DNA of 64,000 bases, taken from contig JAKCWW010000004.1 in NCBI GenBank assembly GCA_026260175.1, positions 215,206 to 279,205 on the forward strand, read 5' to 3'. Origin of the DNA: Reticulitermes lucifugus (lineage: Eukaryota > Arthropoda > Insecta > Blattodea > Rhinotermitidae). The position numbers and the translations under genes are program-made. Below, in pieces: positions 1 through 11,003 of this stretch. The notes under the pieces are model-generated. The model had not been told where the DNA came from. It was given only the letters and a program-made list of their open reading frames with translations, and searched no databases. Positions within the stretch are counted from its first letter, which is position 1; each line of letters opens with the position of its first letter.

Positions 1-62
1 CAATCCTAGTAAGCGAGCGGCCGCAGACCCACGCCTTAGACCGCGCGGCCACTGGGATCGAC
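1..62 (-). mobile_element. tRNA-derived SINE, family A, 5' head only (cut by window edge)
   Basis: Read on the minus strand, this is the first 62 bases of the SINE family also seen at 7.66, 10.75, 49.33, 52.06 and 57.1 kb. The A-box region reads GTGGCCGCGCGGTCTAAGGC, which resembles a Leu/Ser-type tRNA D arm. The B box and body lie beyond the left edge of the window. Confidence 0.8.
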
Positions 63-1054
63 TAATATAGCTTTCTAAGGCATCAAAATGATTACGAACC
101 ATTCTATGTACTGATTAAAATGAAAATACCTGAAATTATTTTATATATCTCGTGTCCAGTTCGGAATTTAGGCCTATTAGATTTTAATTTTACATTCGAA
201 AAGCATGCGCAAGCTGTATATATCGTCAACGCCATTTGTACATGTCCTTAGAGCTAGTTGCAGTTTCACGATGATTATTTTTTTACTCACACAACTGTGT
301 TCCTTAAACTGTCCGATTTGCTCGATATAAGACTAATGGATTTAAAGGAATGTAGAAGGGCGTGAACTGGCCGATATTTGTGAAGAACAGAGGAAAGCTG
401 CGAAACAAATGAGTTATAATGCCGGCCGCTTTGGTGAGTTTGGAATTCGGGACATTTCAGATAGAAATATTCATTTATAACAACGTATCCTTGGCTTTCT
501 GTTTGCGGAAATTAGTGTTACTCTCAGACATAGCGTGCGTGAAATGTTATACATCACTAAAAACATACTGGCTGTTCGATTGCATGTTTCACTTATTGAT
601 CTACATTTGACTGTCGAAAATTGATCTCACTTCCTTAAATATGACACATTTTATTTACTTAAACAAAGCCGTCCTTTATTTGACGCACCTGCCTGAGAAC
701 TGGACGTTAATATTTAATCAAACCCTACACGACCCTCGTAATTTCGTACCTGAGTGCAGCACGTGTTAGTCACAGTACTAGATAGTTTATAAGTAGCTCA
801 ACCCTGTTTGCAGGTCAATGTCACCAATCAGACTTTGAAAGCCGTCGTCATAACTGACCGTCACCAATTCTGACATTTGTAGTTGACTAGTTTTGGCATG
901 ATGGTCATTGATTATACTATTTCTGTAACTAAAATTGCTTTCTTGTAGCTTATTTTAGGCAATTTTTGGTTTGTTTTGGAAACCACAGCCACGTCTCAGC
1001 CGACGTCTTGAAATCACTGCTTATCGCGTTGCAGAATTACTTAGTATGTTTTGT
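63..1054. other. Unannotated A+T-rich stretch
   Basis: No repeat or gene is recognised here. The only frame above 60 codons (419-610, +) is compositionally ordinary and resembles nothing I know. Confidence 0.5.
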
Positions 1055-1215
1055 GGTAAAAGAGGTACATGATTTAGGTCAGATACGAGATTTTCACTGC
1101 GTTCAGTACTTCTGTGTTATGATACTGCGCTGTAACGTAATAGGTTGGTACCAAGTTTTCGGAGGGACATATTGCTTCCATTGTCAGGAATATTTCTTCG
1201 AAACGTTTTAAAATT
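1055..1215 (+). mobile_element. LINE-type interspersed repeat remnant (degenerate)
   Basis: The plus-strand frame 966-1211 ends in residues running ...CNVIGWYQVFGGTYCFHCQ. From memory these match the conserved stretch (…C-SLV…RRFRGTYCLHHQ…) of a very common repeat peptide in termite and cockroach genomes. The antisense frame (1074-1340) contains MEAICPSENLVPTYY, which also belongs to that repeat. No reverse-transcriptase core is present, so this is a short decayed fragment. A second fragment from the neighbouring part of the same repeat is probably at 57.4 kb. The family assignment is by recall, not search. Confidence 0.5.
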
Positions 1216-3842
1216 ATCATATCAAAAGGCACTGAAGGCCAGACAGGGTTGTAGATTGTGAATTGGTGTTCCAGACAACGTTCAACGTCTGGAGCCCATG
1301 GTCTCTTATTTTCGTGTTGTTGACTGGATTTGTCTGCCACACAGTAGGAATAAGAGAAACTCTAACTGCATGAAGGGCAGTCCCTCTTGAGAGTCTGATA
1401 GTTACTCCGCTGGTCAAGACCTATCCCGTTTTCCATGGATCATGAAATTTTATTATCGTGTTCACAACAGAACGCCACTGGACCCAGCCCTAAACCGGTT
1501 TAATCCAGTTCACAAGGTAGCTCCATCTTTCTTTCCCGTCCAGTTTAACATTTTCTCCCATCTTGTTCTTGGTCTCCCAGACATACCCTTGCCTTCAGTA
1601 TAGCAGACTAGTGCTTGGTACAGTGTTCGTCTTATAGTTTTCTTATGGCATATGTTTCGAAATCTGGGTCTGTTTCGTGGGGGGAAAACATTTATTGTGG
1701 AGCGCACGTTTGGAAATTTAGTCCCTCTTCATAATTTCCAACCAAAACCGAAACTAGAAGTGTGTACAAAATTTCCTCAATCATTCTACATGCCTCGCTA
1801 ATCCCATCAATCTAATAATATTACAAAAGAATAAGAATCACAGTTCTTCATTATACTGTTTTTGTAGCCTTCTGTTACTTCTTATTTAGCAGGCCCAAAT
1901 ACGTCAATCATACCGTTGAAGTGTTCTAAACATAAGTTATTTGCTTATGGCGAGATAACAATTTTCACACCCATATATAACAAAGTGAAGATTTATAGTT
2001 TTGTGCATTTTCTTCTTTAGGTATTTTTACCTGAGAAGCGTAATGAAATAAATATGGACATTAAAAATAAGTCCCGTATTTAATCTGCTGTTAATAAATT
2101 CTGAAAAACTCTCTGAGGAACTCTTAGCTACTTGCAGTTACTATTATTCTGACTTGTATTCTACTGACAAGACTTAAACTCAGCCAACTTAGTTTTCTGT
2201 AACATTATTTCTAGGCCAACCTTCGCACTGGCATCTACATTGCTAATGAACAAATGGTATGGGACCCCAATCAACACTAAAGTCTCGAGCTCCTAACTAA
2301 CCGCGTGATTACGCTCTGATATTGGCTATGCTCAGTGCGGATTTGCTTTGCTTTTTTCTCCAGACTCAAATGGAATGTTGAATGTCAATGAACGATTTAA
2401 ATTACGTCGCTTATCTTACGTTTTCTAAAATTTAGTTACCAATTTTCAGCTGTTGCTCCTTTTTTTCGAAAGTTGGCTGAGTTTTGTTTACTGAAGAAGG
2501 CAGCTGTTACACATATCAATTTACACATTGCACATAAATATGCGTAAACATTCACCGTCACAGGTTCCGGATAGAAACAAAGAATGTGATACCTGTACCT
2601 CGTAAAATAAACTTGAAAACAACTCGAAAATATTTGTTACACCTTAAAACGCATAAAACGTCTGCAGTTCACACAGCGTGGAAAATATATCGTCAGAAGA
2701 ACCAGGGAAGGCTGGAATAGAATGGCCTAATTCATGTGCTAGCGTATACGAATAACGTTATTTTGTTGTGAGATGGAGGATAAAAAGGACAGCAGCAAAA
2801 ATTCTTTTAGAACTACAAAAGGAGACTTAACTGAGAAATAGTCTAAATACTATTAACTTAATTATACTTGTGGGTCGCGTTACAGAGACCTATCATATTA
2901 TAAGGACACAAGTGCCGTCAATAAAAAATTGAAAATACAGCAAGCTTTAAGTATGTGGAAAAAGTAACAATGAAATTTACGTTGCAACGTAATCAGTAGA
3001 AGAATATCTACTAGAAAATAAATTTGCGACGCACACATTTGGCTTTATTTTATAAATCATAGTAAGAAGAGTTCGGATTTAATTGTTTTAATTACGCAAA
3101 CTTGGACCATGTAAACTTACTTAGTGGCCGAACTCGTACTCGGAAATTTCTTGCAGAAGTCACACTCAAGATATTACAATTTCATACATATTGAGGAAAC
3201 TGTTAGAATTATATTTGTAGTTTTTCTTTATGATCATGCGAAAACTTTGTAGAACATGTGTGGTTTTTTGTGCTTCAACACGCCCACTTTTTCTGTTAGT
3301 TTAATATCACCTGGCAATGTAAAGTACATGTTGATTACATGAACCTAATTCAGAATATACAGATTCGGAATTCATGTTTTTGATTTTGCAAATAACAACG
3401 CTCAAATATTCATCACATTCGATACGTAGAGAATCGCGCAATCAAGACGAGAATCTGTTGAATTTTACTTTTTCCTCAACGCATATATATATAAAATTTT
3501 AACGGGGCTTTGTTGCCTTTGGTTTAAAAATCCCCAAAACTTTCATAATAAGTGTCCTACATATCTGGAATTATGGTATCATTTTCAATAACACAATCAC
3601 AAGAGATCGCTGTCTCCATCTTTGCAAATAAAAGCCTTGTTTTATGAAGCAAGGAGAATATCTAAGCAAAAAATAATTTTCTACTGAATATCCATTTGAT
3701 GTTCGTACATTTAAACGTGTTATAAACCACTAAAATAATTCACTGTTTACAAACCAACGAAATGCACTACACTTTCACTTTTATTATTTATTCATCAACC
3801 CCTACATACTAATATAAAACACTAAAATAAGTTTATTTTAAT
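1216..3842. other. Mostly unannotated A+T-rich stretch
   Basis: Apart from the weak remnant at 1510-1707, nothing is recognised. Frames are short, and no tandem repeat or strong hairpin stands out. Confidence 0.5.
1510..1707 (-). pseudogene. Possible non-LTR retrotransposon C-terminal tail (weak)
   Basis: The 65-codon minus-strand frame carries LVCYTEGKGMSGRPRTRWEK. The pattern EGK-x(4)-GRPRTRWE resembles the basic G-RPR-RW-(D/E) motif in the C-terminal tail of many insect non-LTR retrotransposon polyproteins, and the 36.2-kb LINE in this window has an analogous [10 protein letters not shown]. No reverse-transcriptase or endonuclease domain flanks it. It could be chance, because only about 20 residues are informative. 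Confidence 0.35.
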
Positions 3843-4290
3843 CTACAGAGTGTCCATTAATTCTGGAGTCATAGAGACCGTAATTTTTTGCATCTGGCAA
3901 TAATATGGCCGATGTTTCCAACATGCACCGTAATTCATTTATTAAACTGGAAAAGTCAGTCCGTGAGGACTCCATGCGTGGTGTCGGGTTGATTCTAACG
4001 GCATGCTTCGATGATACGCTCATGAGGGTGGAAACTGCCAAGAATCTCCAGACCTCATACAGGTACTTTGAGGTGACTGAAAATACGAAAGTCGAGAAAG
4101 TGGCTTGTTTCGGTAGACTGGGGCGGCAAATCCACAGCCCCACACCGTCCCTTCCACTGCCATGGGAACTGAATATCCAACCAGTGTTTCACATTCAGGT
4201 TTATGCGCTGGAACACCATCTTGCTAGAACCAAGTCAGGAATACCCCTCTGGATTAAGCAAGCTGGAAAACGCTTGCTGCATGAGTAATG
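3843..4290 (-). pseudogene. Degenerate IS630/Tc1-mariner-type transposase, C-terminal half
   Basis: On the minus strand, reading from about 4232 downward with two or more frameshifts, I see WF*QDGVPAH (family block WFQQDGAPAH, carrying the second catalytic Asp). Next come HWLDIQFPWQWKGRCGAVD and PPQSTETSHFLDF, which correspond to the conserved W-PPRSPDLTPLDFFLWG block holding the third acidic residue. The tail has FNK*ITVHVGNIGHII, which matches the usual C-terminal GGHIEHL-like end. The element stops at TACAGAGTGTCC near 3843, a plausible terminal inverted repeat, but no matching second end was found. The plus-strand open frame 3905-4288 (127 codons) is an antisense shadow. The fossil is not functional: it has an in-frame stop and shifts, and the N-terminal DNA-binding half is not recognisable. 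Confidence 0.75.
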
Positions 4291-4515
4291 AAGAGAATTC
4301 TCATGCATTCTTACCCTTTTCCCTTATCCTATGAACCCGTTGTTTTCTACGGTGTAGTGAAAAGTCTCTTCTAACTGGGATTCTTCACATGGCACTGAAA
4401 CATCACACCTCTTGGAAACTTGTTTCGTTCGATTTCTTCTGGAAATGTACGTACAAGTATACACTACCAACTGGAGAATTCGGTTCCTTTCGTAGTGCGT
4501 AACGGCCTTTAATGC

Positions 4516-4546
4516 TTCGTGCCATGGCTCAGGCGGTTAGTCGCGG
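4516..4546 (+). mobile_element. Possible truncated SINE head (A-box only)
   Basis: TGGCTCAGGCGGTTAG fits a Pol III A box, and CGCGGGTCT follows. No B box comes after it. Instead the sequence runs through a TTTACTTTACTTTAC stretch directly into the dispersed repeat at 4555. It may be the stub of a tRNA-derived SINE. Confidence 0.35.
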
Positions 4547-4554
4547 GTCTTTAC

Positions 4555-4910
4555 TTTACTTTACATGAAGACCTATGCACATTTATGATAATATCTCGCT
4601 GAATTGTTCTTAGACTGAAAACTATATCAGACAAAAGTTGTAGAGAAAATCAAAACACATTTTGTGTTCAAAAACATTTTTCCGAAAATCCTACCTTTTA
4701 TGAGACGTGGAAAAATATGGTAGTGCCGGACAGAGCACATGTGACAATATATACGGCGCATGCGCATTGTATGCTGGATAACTACGGCTACAAACAGACA
4801 CTAAGAATATGTAATACTTATTGCTTTTCCACGGCAACAATGGTTACGTGAACGCGCCTCATTTTTACTTTTATACGTACGTACATTGCCTCTCTTGTTA
4901 TATTATCCTC
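4555..4910. repeat. Dispersed repeat, copy 1 (pair with 38935-39285)
   Basis: This ~350-bp block aligns collinearly with 38935-39285. Shared anchors include GAAGACCTA, TTATGATAATATCTC, CTGAATTGTT, AAAATCAAAACACA, TTTTTCCGAAAATC, TTGCTTTTCCA and GAACGCGCCTCA. By eye the copies are roughly 80% identical with small indels. There is no coding capacity and no clear terminal repeats, so the class is unknown. It may be a non-autonomous DNA element. Confidence 0.75.
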
Positions 4911-7647
4911 TCATCCACCCATAGGTTTTCTAAGTGGTCTCTTTTCTTCAGGTTCCCTACCAAACCCTCTCCCCACACGTACAACATGGCCCACCCACGT
5001 CATCCTTCTTGACTTAATCGCCCGAATAGTATTTGTTGAGGTGTATACAAAGCGAAGCTTCTCGTCAATTACACAATTAACTCCTTAAGTTTACAACAGC
5101 CTGACACAACTGTGGCGTTGTCTTGTGAAACTAATGGGTACAGCATATTACAGAAAACCACAGTGTCGAGTGTCATCTTGCACTTTCTTTTGTTGCTGGC
5201 TAGTTCATCTTACGACCTAAACTCGAGTTCATTTGCTCATATCTATTCTCTGAAGGAGTAAGGAGAAAATGCCGAAAAACTTTTCTTATAATTCAAAAGC
5301 ACCGGAAACGGGCAGACTGCATTAAGGAAGTAGAGTCTTTTGGTACTTTGCAACTAAAAGTTTGGCTCTTATTTTATTTCCACTCGAGGTGACACACAAC
5401 CATCTACTAACATTATTATAAATTCTGTCAGGACCTCATACTCGTAGTTAACTTCCATTTTTTATATTATTATGAAAGTTTCGTGAAGAAACAAGATATT
5501 ATTTTACAAGTTTGGTGGCTGCTGTTACTTGCGGTGTCGCGGTTTCTGAAGTGTACACGGCCGGATGAGGGTAGCAAATAAAGAAGCCCAACAGTTTGCC
5601 GCAGCTAATGACAACTGGCTGCACTCTCTGTCCCATTCCCAAGAGTGTAAAAAATATATTGCCGAGGAGGGCGAGAATGTGGCTCATGCAGACGAGCTTT
5701 TCATATCAGATCAGCTAGGCTATTTGTATGTAAGATGGAACCAGGGACTTAACTTCAAGAAATCTTGTGTACTCAGCATCTGTTATAACTCCGCTAAAGA
5801 AATGGCAGTCCAGAGAGCTTAACCTGACTCTAGGATAAATGTGATCAGCACAATATTTCTTAGACCATAAATTCTATGAATATACTGCGACACTTAATTT
5901 AGTTTGTACAGAAGAGCAGCTAAAGTTTTCAAAATACTTATAATCACATTAAGCTACTGATTCCTTTTCCATAGTTTCTTACAGTATATCTGGTTTAAAT
6001 TTATCAAAAGTTATTCTAACATTACCTAAAATGTTTACTATTTGGCCGTATATATAACATTAAACATTCCAGTAGAGCTGATAATAAGGAGAAAGTCAGA
6101 AGGCCACTGAAATACGTAACACACTGCGATCCTCTGAGGGCTTCCTGCAAACCTTTCAACCGCCTGCGTTCAAACATTACGCCTGGGCGGCTATGTAATT
6201 TGCGGGAAGCTCTCAGATCACACGGAAAATCTAAACCCACATATTCCAGAGAGAAATAATAAATCATAATTTTGTTTTCGTGGAGGAGCTGCAGGAAATT
6301 ACAAAATGATTTGTCAATTATGTGGACATATAATTTTGTTAGAAAATTCCGATATTTAAATTAAAATATGTAAAATGCTTCATTTATAACGTTCTCGGTG
6401 TAACCATATTTATAATATTCATCTCATGGGAAATTGTTTTGAACATAAAATTTCATATGCGGAGGCTAAGTAGGTACACAGTGGTCGGAATGTTTATTAC
6501 CTGTACGTCTGGTGCGGCTAGCAGGTATGTTTAAATTGCGTCATCGTGAGAATTTAAGTTGCAGATCTTTATCGACTGCTGTCAACGGACGAAGAGATGC
6601 ATGTTCCGAGTGATAATTATCTTGTTAATGTTTATCATTTTTTATAATAATTAACCAAAGAGAAACTCTCGTAGAGTTAAGTAGTTGTCATACAGTTTCG
6701 AATAATGAGAATATGTATACTATTAATGATGCTGATTTGCGGCGTCTTATTCTGAATGAAGGAACGTGGAATAAATATGTATGGTTGTTTGGAAGGAATA
6801 AGATTACGCCTCTTTATCAAATAGAGAAACCATGATACACTTTCAGCAGTCATCTTTCGCCGGAGAGTTTGCAAGGGGCATTTCAGGAATATAAAGGAGG
6901 AACCTTTTCTACTAGGAAGCGGCTAATCATCTTATTTTAAGATACATCGCAATTAAGCTTTATGTAAGTTATTTACTTTTAGCCACGCCGATGTGAGACT
7001 TCAACTTTGAGTGAAGAAAGTGACTGAGAAATAAAATTAGGATGAAAACTGTATTAAGATTCATCTAGTTGCACAGCATACGATACGAGATGTATAGAGG
7101 GGAATGAACAAATCGTACTCGTCTTATAACACGAAGAGACTACCAAATGTGACAAAGAGAAAGAAGAATCAGAGAAGACCATAGGTGGAATCGGAGGAAC
7201 AATTTTTTGTTCTAGGAACGTGTTACAATCAGCCCCCTTACATGAAGGAAAACTTCTCCATATGAATATTCCACGCAGTGTAATTCTAGTCAGTACATGA
7301 AAGTCGTAGGATTCATAAAATTCTGAAAATAAACCCTAATTTTTTCCTAAGCAGGATTAAGCTGTTAGTCTTTGTAGTCGAGGAGTGTATTGCCTGGGAT
7401 GTTGGCATTATATTTTTAAACTTTCTTAGATAATTTCATTCCTGAAAGGATTGAAGTCTATGGCATGCCAAAATTTTACAATCAGTTTACGAGTATACTT
7501 TAGTGGTTCAAGGTTATATAAGTTTTTCTCTATTTACAGTCGTGTGTCATGTAGTATTACAAGACTACGTGAACATCCTGCTTGAAGGGAAAGGCGTCCA
7601 AGTTATCTTGCTCATTGAAGGATGACATACGTCAGTCTTTAAGGCAG
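4911..7647. other. Unannotated A+T-rich stretch
   Basis: One moderately long frame lies at 5565-5822 (listed separately). The rest holds no recognised repeat or motif. Confidence 0.5.
5565..5822 (+). other. Unrecognised 85-codon open frame
   Basis: The predicted peptide is hydrophilic and not low-complexity (it begins MRVANKEAQQFAAANDNWLH). The surrounding 5510-5700 is richer in G+C than its flanks. I recognise no domain, signal peptide or membrane segment. No family supports it as a host gene. It could be a fragment of a decayed element, an exon or chance. Confidence 0.2.
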
Positions 7648-7654
7648 TATTACT

Positions 7655-7921
7655 AATTGTAAGCCGATCCCAGCGGCTGCGCGGTCTAAGGCGTGGGTCT
7701 GAGGCCGTTCACTTGTTGGAATTGCGGGTTCGAATCCCGCCGGTGGCATGGATGTCTGTCTGTTGTGAATGTTGTGTGTTGTCAGGCAGTGTTCTGCGTC
7801 GGGCTGACCACTCGACCAGACGAATCTTACCGACTGTGGTGTATGTAAATGAGTGTGATATTGAAGCCTCGAGAGTGAGAAGCCCCTGGTCCACTAAGAG
7901 CTGTCACGCCATGAAAAAAAT
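7655..7921 (+). mobile_element. tRNA-derived SINE, family A, full length
   Basis: The head is GCCGATCCCAGCGGCTGCGC followed by GGTCTAAGGCGTGGG (A-box region). The B box is GGGTTCGAATCCC at about 7729-7741. The family body contains GATGTCTGTCT, GTTGTGTGTTGTCAGG, CTGACCACTCG and ACTGTGGTGT, and the 3' end reads CCATG followed by A(7). A 7-bp direct repeat, TATTACT, occurs at 7648-7654 and 7922-7928 and may be the target-site duplication. Small open frames on both strands are by-products of the SINE. Confidence 0.88.
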
Positions 7922-7928
7922 TATTACT

Positions 7929-9180
7929 TGTCATTATTGAACTGAAATATATATCTCAATTGAAAAATTAAGTACTTGATTTCTATCTTATATTACTGTT
8001 AGCAAACCTACGCTCAGTCTTCCTTTGTTACTGCCCATAATTGTGTTCCAGTGATCTGTGACTCTCTCAAGTTAGTAAAACAAATTCTCAGGAAAATCCC
8101 GAAGTTTATTAACCCTTTAAAACTGATGTCCCTATAAATTATATACAAAATATCAGTTCGCACCTCACACTGAACACAATCCACGTCCACTAGCAACCAA
8201 TCTGTTAATAATTCTAGAACATTTGTGAGAATTACATGAATCGTTAATACACTGTGTGGCAAAATTTAGAGTTTCCTTTACAATAGGTGGTAAACATGCT
8301 TATCATAGACTTTAAAGTTTTAACAGTTAAAGTGCTTTTCGCGTTGTAATTATACTGATTTAATTGTATCCACAGATAGGAATTCATCTTTGTGAGACAT
8401 ATTTTGATGGCCACTAAGAGACACGCGTTCTTTGAATTGTCTCGACCAGACAAGTTCTCCCTCTTGGGACAAAGAAGAATATTTGTAAACTGTGAAGGTT
8501 CTACATGTTCTACGTTGAAAATTGAGGTAGTACATCCCTCCAAAGTTCGTCAATTTCTAAGAGAGTGCATAGTGTTACATCCAAGAAAACTGTACTTTTC
8601 CTTGAATAAAACAGGTTAAAATGAGTTCAGCAAGTGTTAACCACAGGTTAAAAACTATGCATGAAACGCTTTTGATAATTTTGTATAGGGACCCACTCCT
8701 GCTAGGAGTGCGACTTGACGGTTTTGTTTAACAGTTAATTTTCCTACGGATATAAATAAAACGAATTTCATGCAGCTGTGCTTCGTTTTATGAAGCAATT
8801 GAGTTAATTGATTGAAACGCTCAAAATAATAACAACCCATTGTTTCACAATGTTCGTGTTCTCCTAAACATTACCACCCATTATTATGACGTCTATAGAT
8901 ACATTTTAAATGTTTAAAATGGCGTCGTTATTATTTAATAAGCTGATAACTGCTCTGTGGGATTTGTGTATAAATTACATGTCCTAGGTATTGTGGTACT
9001 GATTTAGCTAATAACAATATGTCACTTGCACATGTCCTGACAATTACATTGTGCCAAATTAAAACTAACATTCCAGTTCTCTATATGGCGGTTTGTTTCG
9101 TCTCCCAGTCAGTATGTACGCTCGCAGTCGCAAAATTCCGGACATAAAGTATCACAGAAATTCTTCGGCAGAGAGTTTGT
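7929..9180. other. Unannotated A+T-rich stretch
   Basis: Overlapping short frames at 8244-8619 on both strands have no family resemblance. No repeat is recognised. Confidence 0.5.
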
Positions 9181-9188
9181 TTTTGACG

Positions 9189-9220
9189 TATAAAAGTAAA
9201 GCTTCCCGCGCCATTCAGTT
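9189..9220 (+). promoter_or_regulatory. Candidate Pol II core promoter (TATA box plus Inr)
   Basis: TATAAAAG begins at 9189. TTCAGTT, which matches the arthropod initiator TCAGT[TC], lies at 9214-9220, placing its A 28 bases downstream of the first T of the TATA box. That is the expected spacing for a TATA-Inr promoter. The first ATG downstream (9273-9275) opens only a 10-codon frame (MEKEQLVPFE, then stop). It may belong to an old transposon 5' end or be fortuitous. Confidence 0.35.
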
Positions 9221-9879
9221 GTATAGTGAGTGAAAGCATAGCTCCACGTATTCTTTACCCGGTCGTTTTGCCAATGGAGAAAGAGCAGCTGGTACCCTTT
9301 GAGTAGGAGGCTTGGTGGATCCCTGCCTGCACGTTTTAAAAATTATGACCTTAATAACTGCAGGATGCATCTGATTAAACTTTTCTGAAAATATTGATTT
9401 TCGTATAATGTTTTTGAACCATTAATTACAGCGGAAAACACTATATCCCAGTTTCTGAGAAATACCCCGAAACTCCCAAGTTTCGCAAAGATTTCCGCAG
9501 ATATAACACCACGAAACACAGCATATATGTCTAAATTTTGTTTTACTTGTACATTTGTGTAAGTGTGGCATTCGATCTCACTCTGTTGAAACAACTTATG
9601 TTGAGGCTGTTTGTAGCAGGTTTATGAGAAGAGTATTTATGTCTACGAAAGGAATAGTATCAGAAAAATGGAGACACTGAAAATTAAAATGGCGTAATGG
9701 GGAAATTCATTATTTGTTCTCCTCTTAAAGCATAATTCTGGTGATTAAATCAAAGGGGTTGAGATGAGGGGAGTGGACTGATTGTAAGTGTGAGGGAGAA
9801 GAGATATGCATAGAGATTTTTGGTGAGGAAACTGAAGAAAGGAATATCTTTGAAGGCCTAGGATATGATGGGAGAATTT
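9221..9879. other. Unannotated stretch
   Basis: The stretch opens with about 90 bases of mixed composition after the promoter-like site, then becomes ordinary A+T-rich sequence. From about 9760 it is purine-rich and may be the eroded 5' part of the LINE fragment that follows. Confidence 0.4.
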
Positions 9880-10075
9880 TACTGACAGAGATCTTAAAGA
9901 AATATTATAGGATGGCCTGGACTTGGTTTATGTGGCTCAGGACAGGGACAAGAGGCGGCCACTTGTGAGCAAGGCGTGAATTCCCATGTTCCGAATAATG
10001 GGGCGAAATCCTTGACTAGCAAAAAACCTATTAGTTACTCAAAAAGGACTACTATGGCGTTAATAAACTTGGTTG
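9880..10075 (+). mobile_element. Non-LTR retrotransposon 3' end (eroded copy)
   Basis: Shares with the 36.3-kb LINE the run TTTATGTGGCTCAGGACAGG (there TTTATATGGCTCAGGATAGG). It then shares the tail GGGG(C/A)GAAATCCTTGACTAGC, a TTAGTTACTCAAAAAGGA block and a CTATGG end (there TTAGCTTCTCAAGAAGGATT and CCATGG). The coding part is shifted out of frame. This is a 5'-truncated, decayed copy of the same family. Confidence 0.7.
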
Positions 10076-10748
10076 GATTACTTCGTGGTAGATATCAATG
10101 GAGGGCAGTTGTGGAATGTAATGGTAAATTCTGGGTGTCGTAAAGGAAAGAAACTTCTTTCCATGTTGACAATTACTAATTCCTTAAAATGTCTCTTAAT
10201 GTAGACCTGGTTAACGCTTGTCAATTATTTTACTTTTCTCCCTGTCCATTGTCGTTCGTGATGTGTGCTGCACGACTGTGCAGCACACATGTTACCGCAA
10301 TGTCGATCCTAATATGCAGCTTCTTCTTTTTGCTGTCCTGAACTGGAAACAGGACACATAACTTGTTTCAGGAATAAGATTTCCTTTTTGTGGTATAAGA
10401 CGCGGTATATATATACACACGTACACCTACCAACGCTTCGGAGGAGCCTGCTGCCTTCACTTTATGTTAGTGTAAGAAGAGTTGAAATAGTCTGAAATGG
10501 AAGCAGAAATCCTTAAACAAATCTAAAGAGCTTCATATGTCATAGAAGAGAAACGGTCATCAGCACAGCTGCGGGAACCTCAGATCTTCCTTCACTTTTC
10601 TCTGCATTCGAAAATAATCCATTGCTTACTTGCTAACAAAAAATTTCACCATTCTTTTTTAGAAGTTACATCCCTTGGTACTTTAACAAATACACATATT
10701 CGTGGCATATTACTTATGAAAATGTTACAGGTATAATCAGTTGTTAGA
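10076..10748. other. Unannotated stretch containing a palindrome
   Basis: No gene or element is seen apart from the perfect hairpin at 10261-10290. Confidence 0.5.
10261..10290. repeat. Perfect inverted repeat (13-bp arms, 4-nt loop)
   Basis: ATGTGTGCTGCAC, loop GACT, then GTGCAGCACACAT. The arms pair without mismatch. The hairpin is GC-richer than its surroundings and is not followed by a T-run. Confidence 0.9.
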
Positions 10749-11003
10749 CGAGCCCAGTGGCCGCGCGGTCTAAGGCGTAGTTCTGTGGTCGTTTGCTTGC
10801 TGGGATTTAAGGGTTCAAATCCCGCCGGGAGCATGGATGTCTGTCTCTTTTGATTGATGTGTGTTGTCAGGTAGGGGTCTCTGCGTGGCGCTGATCACTC
10901 GTCCAGAGGAGTCGTACCGATTGTGGTGTGTCTGAGTGTGATCGTGAATCCTCGATACTGAGGAAGCCCTGGCCCACTAGAAGCTGTTGAGCCATTGGAA
11001 AAT
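10749..11003 (+). mobile_element. tRNA-derived SINE, family A, full length
   Basis: The head reads CGAGCCCAGTGGCCGCGCGG then TCTAAGGCG. The B-box region is GGGTTCAAATCCCGCCGG. The body carries GGTCTCTGCGTGGCGCTGAT, CACTCGTCCAGAGGAGTC and CCCTGGCCCACTAG, with a 3' end GCCATTGGAAAA. No convincing target-site duplication is visible. The antisense frame 10646-10834 is a by-product. Confidence 0.88.

Noticed and set aside
3905-4288. 127-codon plus-strand gene
   Set aside because: The conserved transposase blocks are on the opposite strand, so this frame is a shadow.
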